NCBI GenBank assembly: GCA_009667805.1
Contig: CM019066.1
Location: 8,060,001-8,124,000 of the forward strand
Origin: Leptobrachium leishanense
Lineage: Eukaryota > Chordata > Amphibia > Anura > Megophryidae
Direction of reading: 5' to 3'
DNA: 64,000 nt
Shown here: positions 22,441-34,149 of the stretch, one piece after another
How positions within the stretch are numbered: the first letter of the stretch is position 1
Layout of the letters: each line of letters opens with the position of its first letter
Notes under the pieces: generated by a model
Seen by the model: only the letters and a program-made list of their open reading frames with translations
Told to the model about the DNA's origin: nothing
Databases searched by the model: none
Translations under genes and position numbers: made by a program

Positions 22441-22621
22441 ACATTAGCACTTTTTTTAAAAGTATATACCAGGGGGGGCGGAGCGAGCAGCCATCCGGAA
22501 AAGCCGCATGTGAGCAGAGCTCCGGCGGATCGCGCCACATTGTTGAATCCTACGGCAATACACCACCCTGAAACTCGGCGGTTTGACCCCCAATCGCAGC
22601 CTGAGACCCCCAGGCACCGAT

Positions 22622-23581
22622 ATGGCTCCTCCCAAGCTGCAACGAGCGGCGGAACCGGCGAAATCCACCAAAAAAGATCGTCCTCGTGGTCCACAAGATG
22701 GCGGCTCCCGGGACCCAGTCTCACCAGCATCTGTGAGAAACGAGGAGGAGGATGTACTACAACTTTCTGAAGATCTACCAGCGTCTGGTAAGACTATCCA
22801 AGCAATGCTGCAAAGCCTCAGACTTACTTTACAAACGGACTTTAGAGCTATTACTGCTGAGCTACATAACGAAATTAAAGAGCTGGGTGACCGCACGGAT
22901 AGTCTAGAATCTAAAACGGATGAACTTTGCTTAGCACACAATGAGTTAATTGATGCTTTTCAAGCACTTAAAACATCTCACGAAACACTAGCATTAAAGA
23001 TGGCGGACCAAGAAGACCGTTCTCGTCGTAACAACATTAGAGTCTGCGGTATTCCTGAAAATATCAAAACCTCTGACCTCTCCTCTTATTTGAGTTCGTT
23101 GTTCCAGACCTTACTCCCCGACCTTGCACCGGCGGAATTACTGATGGATCGAGCTCATAGAGTCCCGAAACCGAAATCTTTACCTTCCTCTACACCACGA
23201 GATGTGGTCCTACGTATGCATTATTTTACAGTCAAGGAGGCCATCATGAAAGCATACCGAGCCGACCAACTTACAGAGCCATACTCAGCCATCCTACTGT
23301 TTCCTGACCTATCTTCCCTTACTATGTCTCGGAGACGGGACTTTCAACCAGTCACGAAGATTTTACGAAACAGAGAGATTCAATACCGCTGGGGCTTCCC
23401 AACAAAATTACTGGTCTGGAAGGAGGGTCACCTGCACGTGCTTTCCATGGTGGAGGAGGGAATGAGGCAGCTGGTGTCCTGGAGTATACTTGAGGAGTAC
23501 ACTCCGCCACGGGTTCCGTCCACCTCTCCGTCCAAAGTGTCTCCGGAATGGCATAGAGTTAACACCCACAAAGTTTCCTGA
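22622..23581 (+). CDS. LINE-1-type ORF1 protein (nucleic-acid chaperone), open
   Basis: 319 codons without a stop, starting at the first ATG (MAPPKLQRAAEPAKSTKK). Codons upstream are open but begin without ATG. Layout: basic, proline-rich N-terminus (1-40), heptad-rich coiled coil at about 55-125 with LGDRTDSLESKTDEL, then the RNA-recognition-like core starting RRNNIRVCGIPENI (about 138-152) with MDRAHRVPKP (about 187-196), and a C-terminal domain with FQPVTKILRNREIQYRW. This is the trimeric ORF1p arrangement of L1 elements, which coats element RNA. The frame is intact although ORF2 in the same copy is dead, so any product would be an orphan chaperone. The family assignment is secure; expression is unknown. 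Confidence 0.88.
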   Translation: MAPPKLQRAAEPAKSTKKDRPRGPQDGGSRDPVSPASVRNEEEDVLQLSEDLPASGKTIQAMLQSLRLTLQTDFRAITAELHNEIKELGDRTDSLESKTDELCLAHNELIDAFQALKTSHETLALKMADQEDRSRRNNIRVCGIPENIKTSDLSSYLSSLFQTLLPDLAPAELLMDRAHRVPKPKSLPSSTPRDVVLRMHYFTVKEAIMKAYRADQLTEPYSAILLFPDLSSLTMSRRRDFQPVTKILRNREIQYRWGFPTKLLVWKEGHLHVLSMVEEGMRQLVSWSILEEYTPPRVPSTSPSKVSPEWHRVNTHKVS

Positions 23582-24178
23582 ATCGACAGCTCTTGACCTG
23601 ACGAGACTCTCGTTCCCTCTTAAGGATTCCCAGACACTGGGACCTGCAGATCAAGATATTGGGTTCTATACAGAGGACAGCTTCGGTTGTCAACATGCGA
23701 GATGGCCATTGTTCCTGTATACATGGATACCGCAGCCAGATAATTCTCACATTAGGTGATGTGACTCCGGCGAGTCGATATGTGGCGCGACCCCTCTCGC
23801 CCCTTCTGTTTGTCGTTTGTTCGATTTATTGGTTTCTTCTGTCCGGCACTAGATGCTGGCTCTGCACCCCCCTGGAGCCTTCCTCCAAGGTTTGGAGTTG
23901 ACCCCGCTTGACCTTTTAGCGGTGGTCGAGAAGGATGCGAGGTACTACATGTACATAGTTGGCTCCAGGACTCTGACCTGGACTTTTTTTTTGGTTATTT
24001 TTTCTTTTCTTTTATTTTTTGTGACCCCCTTTTTTTTTTAGTCTACCGGAACCTTAATATCATCATTCCATTGCAAACTACGAGTGATGGGACTTTCCTC
24101 TTCATCGAGACTCCCCCGCTGGGGTATAGTATTTCTGACGGCGCTCTACATACTTATGTTATTATTGTTTAGTATAAG

Positions 24179-26964
24179 ATGAAAATCTACTCTCACAATG
24201 TGAAAGGTTTGAATATGCCCTACAAACGACATGCATTATATGCTGAACTGCGTAGACAAAACCCTGACTTTGTCTGTCTTCTAGGAGACACATTTCCGCA
24301 GGCTTTCGCATCCTAAGTTATTCCTCCCCAATTATACCACACAATATCATGCCACATCTCCGACTAAATCAAAAGGGGTTTCTATCTTGATACATAACAG
24401 GGTGACATTCGAACTACATAAAATTATCAGAGATGTTAAAGGAAGGTTCCTAATATTGATCTGTTCCATCAACCATGTTTTATACACATCGTAAATATAT
24501 ACTGTCCTAACGCTGGCCAGCGGCCTTTTTTGAAACATGTCTTAGATAAACTCTCACAATCTCAAATGGGCCAAATAGTTATCTGCGGAGATTTTAATCT
24601 TTCCTTTGACATAGGTAAAACCGGTTCCCCTAGACAGCCAAATCGACCCTCCCTTCAATTATTATCTGAATGCCACTTACATGACGCATGGCGCCTGCTC
24701 CATCCAAATGAAACTGACTACTCCTACTATTCCTTAACTCACCACACATTTTCTAGAATTGACTATGTTTTCGTACACAACTCCACGTTAGCACTAGTGC
24801 TGGACTGCGAGATTGGTAAAATCTCATGGTCAGACCACGCTCCCATGCTGTTGACACTTTCAGATAATTACACCTCATACGGTAAATCTCCTTGGAGATT
24901 GAACGAATCCCTACTGGCTCATCCAGAAGCAGGCCCTGAAATTAAAGAAGCGGTTTTAAATTATTTTAAGGAAAATTCAACGCCTGATATCTCTCCAACA
25001 ACCTTGTGGCAAGCCCATAAGGCAGTCATCAGAGGCATCCTTATTAAGTGGGGCTCGAGATTAAAAAAAGCCAATCAAACCCAGAAATTAGAATTGTTAA
25101 AAGAGTTAGACAAAGTTTGTTCTCAGCATAAACTCCACCCTACCCTGCTTCTGGCGGACCAGCTTCGCTCCCTAATGTCCCAACTTAGTGACATACATAA
25201 AAAAGAATATGTATGGAGAGCACGTCGAATTAACGCTAAATTTTACCTATATAGCAACAAGACGGGTAAACTAATGGCTAATAAACTAAAGGGTCGCTTA
25301 ACACGAACTAAAATTGCAAAACTTAAAACTACATCCGCAGAATTTGTGGCACAACCACGTCAAATAGCTAACCGCTTTGCGGGGTACTATGCCCAACTAT
25401 ATAATCTCCACCTAGATGAGGCGACACACCAACCCTCCCTGACGGAAGTGTTCTCCTATCTGACCTCTATTGCTCTCCCCCAACTCTCGCCAACCTGCCG
25501 GGATACGTTAACTACTCCGATCTCCCATGAGGAGTTGAGGAAGGTACTCTCCTCCCTACCCCCTGGTAAATCTCCTGGCCCAGACGGCTTCTCCACTAAA
25601 TATTATACGACATTTGCAGAACAACTCACCCCACATATGTTAGCGCTATTTAACTACCTTTTTGATTCGGGCACGGCCCCCCCTGAACTTCTTAAAGCTT
25701 CGATAGTCACCATACCTAAACCTGGCAAAGACCCTACACTTTGTTCTAACTACCGTCCTATCTCCTTATTGAACGTAGATATTAAGATTTATGCAAAAAT
25801 CTTGGCGAATAGATTAGCACCATTGCTCCCGAAATTGGTGGCAGATGATCAGGTAGGATTTATTCAGGGGCGACAGGGAACGGACAACACCGTTAGGCTT
25901 CTAAATATTATAGACGGAGTGGGTCGTCACTCAGCACCTTGTCTTCTCCTTTCCTTAGATGCAGAGAAGGCATTTGACAGACTCAACTGGCTCTTTTTGC
26001 GCCACGTTCTCTTGAAATTTAATTTTCCTCTCCCTTTTATTGAGGCAGTTTTTACACTGTGCTCCTCTCCGACAGCGCAAGTATTAAATGCTGGATTCCT
26101 TTCCGACACTGTTAACATCACGAACAGAACCCGTCAGGGATGTCCGTGTCCCCGCTTCTATATGCCCTGGCCCTGGAACCACTAGCTCAGACGATCCGAG
26201 CAAACGCTAAGATTACAGGCATCCAAATCGGCCCCACAGAGAGTAAAATCAGCCTTTTTGCAGACGATATCCTTCTTACCCTTACTGACCCCGTCAACTC
26301 TCTTCCCCAGCTCCACCATTTGCTCACCCAATACGGGAAAGTCTCCTATCATCAAATTAACATAGCAAAAACGCAAGCCCTTAGTACTCACCTCTCACCT
26401 ACCGATCTAAATTATTTGAAGAGCACCTATAAATACGACTGGAGAGCAGTTTATTTAATATATCTAGGGATTAAAATCTCCTTCTCACGTCCCACCCTCT
26501 ATCGACTGAACTATGGCGCTATGTTGTCAACGATTAAAGAATTGTGTTGGAGGTGGGCACGTTTTGAATTTTCCTGGTTGGGGAGGATTGCGATTACTAA
26601 AATGTCTATTCTCCCTAAATTATTATATTTATTCAGGGCTTTACCGGTGTCTCCACATCCGACCTTTTTTAAATCTTTACAAACCACAATTAATCAATTC
26701 GTTTGGAGGAGGCGGAAGCCACGGGTTAGTTTCCGAGTTCTATCCACTTCGGTTGTACAAGGGGGCCTGGGCCTTCCAAATCTCTTGATATACCACAAAG
26801 CAGCCCTTATGGCGTTATTAGGCTCGGGTTTGGCGTTATCCCCTGTCCCACAGTGGACCCTGCCCATCTTCCAGTCGATATCCCCGTTTAGATTAACCGA
26901 TATAGTTTTTTTCAAGCTTTGGTTGCTGAAGTGTCCTTTACTGTCTAACCGCGATGGCTTATAA
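24179..26964 (+). pseudogene. LINE-1-type ORF2 (endonuclease and reverse transcriptase), broken
   Basis: It starts MKIYSHNVKGLN, the APE-type endonuclease N-terminus. A one-base insertion near 24280 breaks the ETHF motif, and a further shift lies near 24490-24530. Then the frame is open for 551 codons: GDFNLSF and SDHAP complete the endonuclease, and the reverse transcriptase runs through SLDAEKAFDRLNW (motif A) to RQGCP. A one-base loss near 26150 in motif B shifts into the frame with SPLLYALALEPL and FADDILLTL (motif C). It stops at 26964 with no cysteine-rich C-terminus and is several hundred residues shorter than usual. Catalytic motifs persist but no single product can be made. Confidence 0.9.
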
Positions 26965-27086
26965 TGGTTTAACTACTGCCGTAACTGTTATGTTTATAGA
27001 TGTGCATAAGCGGAGAATACTCAGCACCATTTTGTACTGTGTTATATTTTTTGAAAACAATAAACTTCTTATATGAAAAAAAAAAA

Positions 27087-27145
27087 AAAGTATATACCAG
27101 GAAGGATACATTGAGATTTCTCTTGTTTTCAAGTAGCACTTACTG
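27087..27145 (-). repeat. Retroposon 3' tail fragment (target of the L1 insertion)
   Basis: ACCAGGAAGGATACATTGAG and TCTCTTGTTTTCAAGTA match 31352-31394, 42998-43040 and, inverted, 44378-44425. The piece left of the L1 (22452-22473) is the continuation, so the L1 landed in this retroposon family. Confidence 0.75.
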
Positions 27146-28102
27146 AATAACCCCCCTTTGCGTCTTTGTTTGTTTATATTTTTTATTATTTTTACCGGTT
27201 CCTATTGACACCCACCTCCAGACCTTTGGTGTATTTACCACGTCTAGCGGTGCTTTTGCCTGTTCCATTTATATTGAATAACCTTACTTCTTTGTTTTGT
27301 TTTTGTGTTCTTTTCTATCCGAAGTGCTGCTCACTTTTGAATAGTTTTCGGTCCATGTACTATTGATTTTTTTTCCCCTTTCTTTTCAAAGCAACATTAT
27401 GCTTTGCTTAACTTTATTTCCACGCAACTCATTGTCAAATAATATAACCGCCAGGCAGACCGCAAAGAAAGCGGCGTCTAATCTGATTTTCATCACTGTC
27501 TTTTGTGCAGATTGTAAATAGTTTTCAATAAATAAAATTGCTTTGTTTTGTTCTGTTTTTTTTTAAAGAAAGCAAAAGTAATTATAGGATCACCTTTATT
27601 TTCCGATGAATGTGGTTAAATATATAATATAAATCTGTATGTTCTGTGTATAAAAACAAGCGCTGTGCACAATGGCTCTATGTGCAATACTCTGATCGGA
27701 GAATAGCTTCATTATCTCAGAAAAAATAGGGAAATTGATTTCTTTTCACGTTAGTAAATATACTGTCAAGTGGAATAATAAAATAAATCTCAGCTCCGTG
27801 TTTTCTGCGTGGAGCATTGTTATTATGCAGAATATTTTACAATGTGGTAAATGCGGTCACGATGCTGAATAGTGCTTATCTTTCAGAGTGGTGAAAACAG
27901 AAAGTGAAATGAAAATAAAATGGAATGTTATGCCAAATAATATTTCATTCATTTTTTATCAACAATACGGACATGATTTAATGTTTCAATATTTTTAATG
28001 TTTCACAATGTTATGGATATGTAAAAAATATAAACTTATTCGAATAACCCATAAATACTCGATACAGGGTGAGCACCCCTTATCCTGAATGTTCAAGAAC
28101 TC
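27146..28102. other. No gene recognised
   Basis: AT-rich DNA without recognisable coding sequence, RNA gene or transposon ends. Confidence 0.45.
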
Positions 28103-28105
28103 TAA

Positions 28106-28723
28106 CAGGGTTATTCAAAGAGCTCCGAATTGCTTGAGAAAGGTAACCGAACGCTGAAAATCATTCATTATAAAATTCTGCAGTAAAGAGTCTCTTTATT
28201 TAGAGATTTTTTAGGATATTTTAAGCATTTTTCTGATTTTTTTTTTTTTTTTTAAGTTTACTTATTTTTTTTGTAACAGCCCTTTTTGTTATCATTCCCT
28301 GGACCTCCTGTGTAAATTTCTGACATTTTCGCTCAGTAGTTTCTTTGCAAACAGCTTTTCACTTTCACATTCATGCAAACTGTTTTGCTAATTTATTCAC
28401 CTCCCTCTGTCTGCGGTGTCGGCTTTTTCTCGGCTTTTTCCAGCAGCTTCGCTGCGTGTGATCGGCTCCTGCTCGGGTTTTTCCGGCGTCTTCGACGGGT
28501 TAATCCAGATGTTTTTGGGGGGTTTTCGGCGTGCATTCGGCAGGTTTTGCGGTTAGTTTTCGTCAGGTTTGCGGTAGCTTTTCCCTGCAATTCGGGGACC
28601 CTGTGGTGTTTGCTGAATACACCGCAGGGTCACCGAAATGGGATCGGCAAAAGGAACCAAATTGAAGAGAACGAAAAGTCACCGAACGTGTGGTGACTTT
28701 TCGAATCTCTTTGGATAACCCTG
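28106..28723. mobile_element. CAGGGTTATTCAAAGAG element
   Basis: 618-bp element with inverted ends CAGGGTTATTCAAAGAGCTC and the complement of CAGGGTTATCCAAAGAGATT. The exact 3-bp duplication TAA lies at 28103-28105 and 28724-28726. It is a shortened relative of 15799-16700, from which the left hairpins are mostly missing. It retains the AAATTCTGCAGTAAAGAGTC module. Confidence 0.83.
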
Positions 28724-28973
28724 TAAGAATTCCAGTGTTTTGGATTCTTTCCAATTTTGAAATCTGTGAGAAACTGATGTCGGAGGAGAAGGGGAACTTG
28801 GCAGGAGAGCCGCAATCCACTTCCCACTGAGGCTCCAGCATGTACACATGTTGGGCGACGTTGAGCAGTCTTTTTTGAGGGACATGCTGCATAGAGACAG
28901 CATGTCTCTGTGCAGCATGTCACACGCTGGGGTAGCATAGAGTCTCCAAGCATGTTCTCGCGTTGCTGCAGCT

Positions 28974-29699
28974 GGGAACAATATTGCTGCATTAACAAAC
29001 AAAAATAAACAAAAAAAACTTGTTACATGGTCATGTTTGGTATCGTTGGAAAGGCCATGCTCTGGCCGATCCAACAGTATCAAACATTAACCCCTAGCTG
29101 CCACGGATCGGGAGATAGGGGGTTCATTGGAACCCCCTATCTCCACCATCGGTGGCAGTTAGGGGTTAACTCCAGGACTGGCGTCATTGTGCTATGCACG
29201 ATGACGCCAGTCATCAGGGGGCATTCCCAGAAGCTTGGCCGACATCCAAGATGTCGGCCAGCTCCGGGACAGAATCACGATTCGGCGCTTTTCGGCGCCG
29301 AATCGCGATCCGGCACCCAAGGGGTTAAAGGCAGGCACGGTTTGAAGGGCAGGCTGTGCCCTTCCAAACGGTGCCTGACTTTCACCGCTGGACCCTGGCG
29401 ATCGGGAGGGAGAGAGGTCTGAAGGACCTCCCCCTCCCTTTCAGGCACCTCCTCTGCACATGCTGGGGGGGGCACCTGAATTAGATGTCATCGCGCCGCC
29501 GCAATGACATCTAATGGTGCCGGCGGCGATCCCGGGTGCTGGGCTGACATCGAGGATGTCAGCCCGCACCGGGGGGCACAGCGGTTGGCCGGAATCCGGC
29601 CGATCGCTGGCCGCAAAGGGAGGACGCACTCAGCGCGTCCTCCGCACCCAACAGTACCTGCGGATGGAAGCGCTGAGCACGTCCTCTGCAGCGAAAGGG
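28974..29699 (+). mobile_element. Palindrome-chain TTAA element, copy B (5'-truncated)
   Basis: Homology to copy A starts at GGGAACAATATTGCTGCATT and runs to the right end CAGCGAAAGGG followed by TTAA (29700-29703). The 83-bp hairpin module is at 29087-29169 and the chain continues with GGCGTCATTGTGC, GCCGACATC and TTCGGCGC arms. Sequence left of 28974 (28724-28973) is unrelated to copy A, so the AT-rich half was lost or replaced. The 131-codon frame at 29027-29422 is an artefact of the palindromes. Confidence 0.8.
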
Positions 29700-29844
29700 T
29701 TAATCATTTACATTCTGCACTACCAAAAATATTTTGCATCTGCCACGTTTAAAGTATATCGTGCAACTTGAGCGGCAACGATAATTTTTTTTTTTTTATC
29801 ATTTCACAATGTTACACTTTAAAAAGAGGAAACATACATACTTC

Positions 29845-32537
29845 ACCACCTCCCTCATACCTCATCCTTCACCTGCCCTGATGCTGCCACTAATCACTAC
29901 AACACTACTCTTATCTCTGCTCTAGACACGCTTGCTCCTCTTCGACTCTGTAAGGCCCCACGCCGCCAGCTTCAGCCCTGGCACACCCTCCGGACTCGCT
30001 ACCTGCAAAGATGCTCCCGCACTGCAGAGCGTGCCTGGAGGAAATCCCACTCTGAAGCTGATTTTGTTCACTTCAAGTTTATTCTCCGGTCATACACCTC
30101 TGCCCTCCACTTGGCCAAACAATCCTTCTTCTCATCTCTTATATCTACGCTGTCCTCCAACCCTAAACGGCTCTGGTCCACCTTCAACACCCTCCTCTAC
30201 CCACCTGCACCTCCCCCCACAGCTGCCTTCAGCGCTCAAGACCTGGCAGACTACTTCCTCAGTAAAACTCTAACTATCAGAAGCAACATCCCAACACAAG
30301 ATAGTTATCTGCCACCTCCACTCCCACAGGTCCCCTCTGCCACCCTCTGCCGCTTCCTCCCAGCCACTGAGGAGGAAGTCAATTCCTTATTGTCCTCCTC
30401 ACATCTCACCACGTGCCCGCTCGACCCCATTCCCTCACATCTAATTCCTCCCCTCTCCTCCTCCCTCACCCCTGCTCTCACACACATCTTCAACCTATTT
30501 CTCTCCACTGGCTCCTTTCCATCCGCCTTCAAACACGCGCTAGTTACCCCTTTACTAAAGAAACCATCCCTAGATCCCTACTCTCCATCCAACTACCGCC
30601 CTGTATCCCTGCTTCCCTTCACATCAAAGATCTTAGAAAAACTAGTCTTCAACCGCCTCTCCCTCTTCCTGTCCTCCAATTCATTACTTGACCCCCTGCA
30701 ATCTGGCTTCCGTCCCCTACACTCAACTGAAACTGCCCTCACCAAAGTCACCAACGACCTCCTAACTGCTAAAAAACACGGCCACTATTCTATTCTCATC
30801 CTGCTTGACCTCTCGGCTGCTTTTGACACTATTGACCACCCCCTCCTTCTACAGACCCTCAACTCTCTGGGTCTCGGGGACACTGCACTTGCTTGGGTTA
30901 ACTCCTATTTATCCAACAGGTCCTTCTGTGTGTCCTTTGCTGGTAACTCCTCCTCCTCATTGCCTCTATCTGTTGGTGTACCTCAAGGCTCTGTCCTTGG
31001 TCCTCTGCTCTTTTCCATCTACACCTCCTCCCTGGGCAAAATCATCAACAGCTTTGGCTTTAATTACCACCTCTACGCTGATGACACTCAGATCTACCTC
31101 TCTACCCCTGATCTCTCTCCCCCTGTCCTCTCAAAAGTCAGTGACTGTTTATCTGGCATCTCCTCCTGGATGGCCTCCCACCACCTAAAGATCAACATGT
31201 CAAAGACTGAACTCCTACTTATTGCTCCCTCCAATGCCTCCCCACCTCCTCACTTCTCTATCACGGTGGAGGGTATCACCATCTCCCCATCAAACCAAGT
31301 TCGCTGCCTTGGAGTTACACTTATTTATTTATTTATTTATTTGAAAAGGATTTTACCAGGAAGGATACATTGAGATTTCTCTCGTTTTCAAGTATGTCCT
31401 GGGATCGAGAACAATTGAGTGGTTACAGTTGTTACAGAAATATAAAGTAATAAAATGCAAACTATTAAAAAACAAAACACAAATATACAGATTAACATAT
31501 CATGGGAAGGGCTAGAACCTTGGGTTAATTAGGGTGATTTGCAAAGTGGAAGCAGCTGGAAAGTAAGCTACAAATATCTGACCAGCACTGGGTGGGCGGG
31601 TGGATGAGGAGGGAGGGAGGGACAGCAGAGTCCAGGGGGAGCACTGTAGCAGAGGGTGATGTGAGTATGTGGCCAGGCTGTGGAAGAAAGAATTTGCAGA
31701 GTCACATCGTGTGAGCTGTATAGAGTAAATTTGTTTACGACCTGGGGGGGGGGAGGGGAGGGGCAGGCATATGGCACATGGCTTGAAACCAAGCAGGAAA
31801 TACATTTAGCAAGAAAAAAACAAACAGTCAAAATATTAATAGATAGGTGCAAGCATACAATATTAACAGTACGATTACAGTCAAAATTGTGGTGTAGAAT
31901 TGCAGAAGACATGTTCAAATCGCCGGTACCTTCACTTGACTCTGCTCTTTCCTTCATCCCCCACATCAAGTCTCTTTACTCCTCCTGCCGATACCAACTG
32001 CGTAATATTTCCAGAATTCGGACATTTCTTACCGCTGTCACCACAAAACAACTCATACACGCCCTGGTAATCTCCCGACTCGACTATTGCAATAATCTCC
32101 TATCTGGCCTCCCTCTGTCCCGCCTCTCCCCCCTACAATCCATCCTGAATGCCTTCGCCAGGCTAATTCACCTCACCCGCCGCTCTGTCTCTGCCGCTCC
32201 CCTCTGCGAGTCCCTTCACTGGCTCCCCATCCACTGCAGAATTAAATTCAAAATCCTTATCCTTACCTACAAAACCCTCACTAACTCAGCTCCCCACTAC
32301 CTGTCCTCACTAATCACCAAATACACCCCAGCCTGCTCCCTAAGGTCAAACAGTGACCTGCGCCTAGCTTCTCCCAGCATCACCTCTTCCCATGATAGAC
32401 TGCAGGATTTCTCACGCGCAGCCCCCACTCTCTGGAACGCTCTCCCTCGTACTGTCAGACTTTCCCCTAACTTCTCTTCCTTCAAACGCTCCCTGAAAAC
32501 ATTCCTATTTAGGGAAGCCTACCACCCAACTCACTGA
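29845..32537 (+). pseudogene. L2 ORF2 reverse transcriptase, open on both sides of one insertion
   Basis: The frame is open from about 29845 to the insertion at 31323 and again from 31934 to the stop at 32537. Visible motifs: [18 protein letters not shown] (connector), [43 protein letters not shown] (motif A), [20 protein letters not shown] (motif B), [10 protein letters not shown] (motif C), [11 protein letters not shown], then RLDYCNNLLSGLP and the final FSRAAPTLWNALP to FLFREAYHPTH. All three reverse transcriptase catalytic aspartates (motifs A and C) are present. I found no stop or frameshift other than the 610-bp insertion. Without an endonuclease and with the insertion it is inactive, but it must be young. 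Confidence 0.88.
31323..31932 (-). mobile_element. Minus-strand retroposon inside L2
   Basis: 610-bp insertion with 5-bp target duplication CACTT (31318-31322 and 31933-31937). On the minus strand it ends with GGTAAAATCCTTTTCAAATA and (AAAT)n. The last about 80 bp before the tail, GACATACTTGAAAACGAGAG and ATGTATCCTTCCTGG, are shared with 27087, 42985 and 44270. No ORF with a domain; probably the 3' UTR of a LINE or a SINE that borrows that tail. Confidence 0.8.
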
Positions 32538-32765
32538 CGCAACCATCAATCACTCTCACCTTACAGTCCTCTCCTCCTGTTTCCAACCCCAACCCTCCCA
32601 GATTGTGAGTTCCTACGGGAATAGGGCCCTCATCTCCTCCTGCACTGTTTGTCTAAAATTGTTCAATGTATTGTAATCCTGTCTATACTGTGCTTATTGT
32701 ACAGCGCTGCGGAATATGCTGGCGCTTTATAAATAAAGAATAATAATAATAATAATAATATTTAT

Positions 32766-34149
32766 GTACCGCTAACTAGAGTTGCCCATTTTCTTACCAT
32801 TTTCCACACTTTCAATATCTGGCAGATATTTTTATAGGTTTTGAACAGCAATGTCATTTTTGATTGGAAATTTACATTCATTGCATCAGCTGCCTTTGTT
32901 GTGATGTGAATGAACGCCTTTTCACTATAAATATTCAGTTACCAGAGGATCATTCTCCTGTTCTCTTGAAAGCCTTCACTGAACTCATTTTACAGAGGAT
33001 TACAAATTACTTTAGTATTGCATAATGACGACTATTTATTCGAACACAACCAGTGAATAAATAAAACATGACTGTTAAAACTGCATTTCATGTTCATGCA
33101 TCTGAATGGTGACCTTTGCATTTTCATGCAGCCGACACACAAAGAATTTATTGAACAGCTTCAGTTTGATTGTAGAAATGACCAAATCTGATATTTATAC
33201 AATGTATTCCTCTTTTACAACTCTGTTTCATTTTCGGCCCATCATTCATTATATAGTCATAAATAGAAACAATATGGTGTTTATATTTATCGTTATTCTT
33301 TTAATTTCTATTATAGCAGTAATAAAATCTAAACTGTGCGTGTTACCAAACGCCTAATGTTACATAACAGTAAATGTATTCATCCTTTGATTTATTATTT
33401 ATTTAGGTATATTTACATTACCGTTGTGACTACAACAACAAAAGCAGTTACCCAAAGCAAAACCCATTAGACATCGCAATTACTGGTGTTTTGTTATACA
33501 TGTGGAAGTAGATTTATTTTATCTAAAGACTGAGGCATCAAAGATATTTAATATACAGGTTAAAATTGGTCTAAATTACACATTGCAACATTTCAAGCAT
33601 ATTTTGGAGTTTAATGCTATTTGACCCAATTTTTTAATAACGTATTTGTATTTTGTTGGTCTTGGAAGCTAAAAATCAGTGTTTATACCTTGAAAGAAAA
33701 CAAACAAGTATCTCTTGGGGCTCTTCGTCAACAGTTGTTGGCTATTTTTCTCATGAAAGGTATATACATTTATAGATCAGACAGTATAAAGCACATACAT
33801 TACTTTATTACAAAATATAACTCTATTGCATTGATGTTTTGGCTCACCTGAAATGTAGATATAATAGAGTTACTGTATATTTTGGAATAAAGCAACATAT
33901 GAAATTTGTGAGTGCCACGTGCATTATACTGTTTATGCTGCATATGTAACAATAAGGATACCTAGCAGAAAAACTTCAGATATTTTAGCGAATGCCAGAG
34001 AGTGAGCAGATATATATAAATATACTGCTTATTTAAGTTGTTGTTAGAGGGCAAGAAATGTAGCACAGGAGCTCTGGGATGCAGTTATTTGAATTGCTGT
34101 TATATGCAAATTGCTTCTGCAATAATAAACACACACATATATATATATA
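32766..34149. other. No gene recognised
   Basis: AT-rich, apparently unique DNA. Frames of 76-83 codons lack any domain. A CA/TA microsatellite at 34128-34149 precedes the Tc1 element. Confidence 0.45.

Larger units (their letters stand above)
22474..27085 (+). mobile_element. L1/Tx1-like LINE with both ORFs
   Basis: 4.6-kb retroelement bounded by a 16-bp target duplication AAAAGTATATACCAGG (22458-22473 and about 27086-27101). The 3' end carries AATAAACTTCTTATATG followed by poly-A. Order: GC-rich 5' UTR, ORF1 (22622-23581), about 600-bp spacer, ORF2 (24179-26964, broken), short 3' UTR. The exact duplication shows target-primed insertion. The target is a retroposon tail whose right part, CAGGAAGGATACATTGAG, continues at 27099. 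ORF2 ends shortly after the thumb region, so its C-terminus is missing by internal deletion. Confidence 0.92.
29845..32765 (+). mobile_element. L2 LINE with almost complete reverse transcriptase, split once
   Basis: 5'-truncated L2: the endonuclease is absent, and the connector, whole reverse transcriptase, C-terminal domain and 3' UTR remain. It ends GGAATATGCTGGCGCTTTAT, then (AAT)n. It is interrupted at 31323-31932 by a minus-strand retroposon with target duplication CACTT. Otherwise it is nearly collinear with 19105-21385. Confidence 0.9.

Noticed and set aside
22007..22447. 146-codon plus-strand frame
   Set aside because: Antisense to a Tc1-type transposase fragment and then a fold-back repeat; no domain.
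31680..32537. 285-codon frame looking like a fused protein
   Set aside because: The first about 85 codons are the inserted minus-strand retroposon read backwards; only the part from 31934 is L2 coding sequence.
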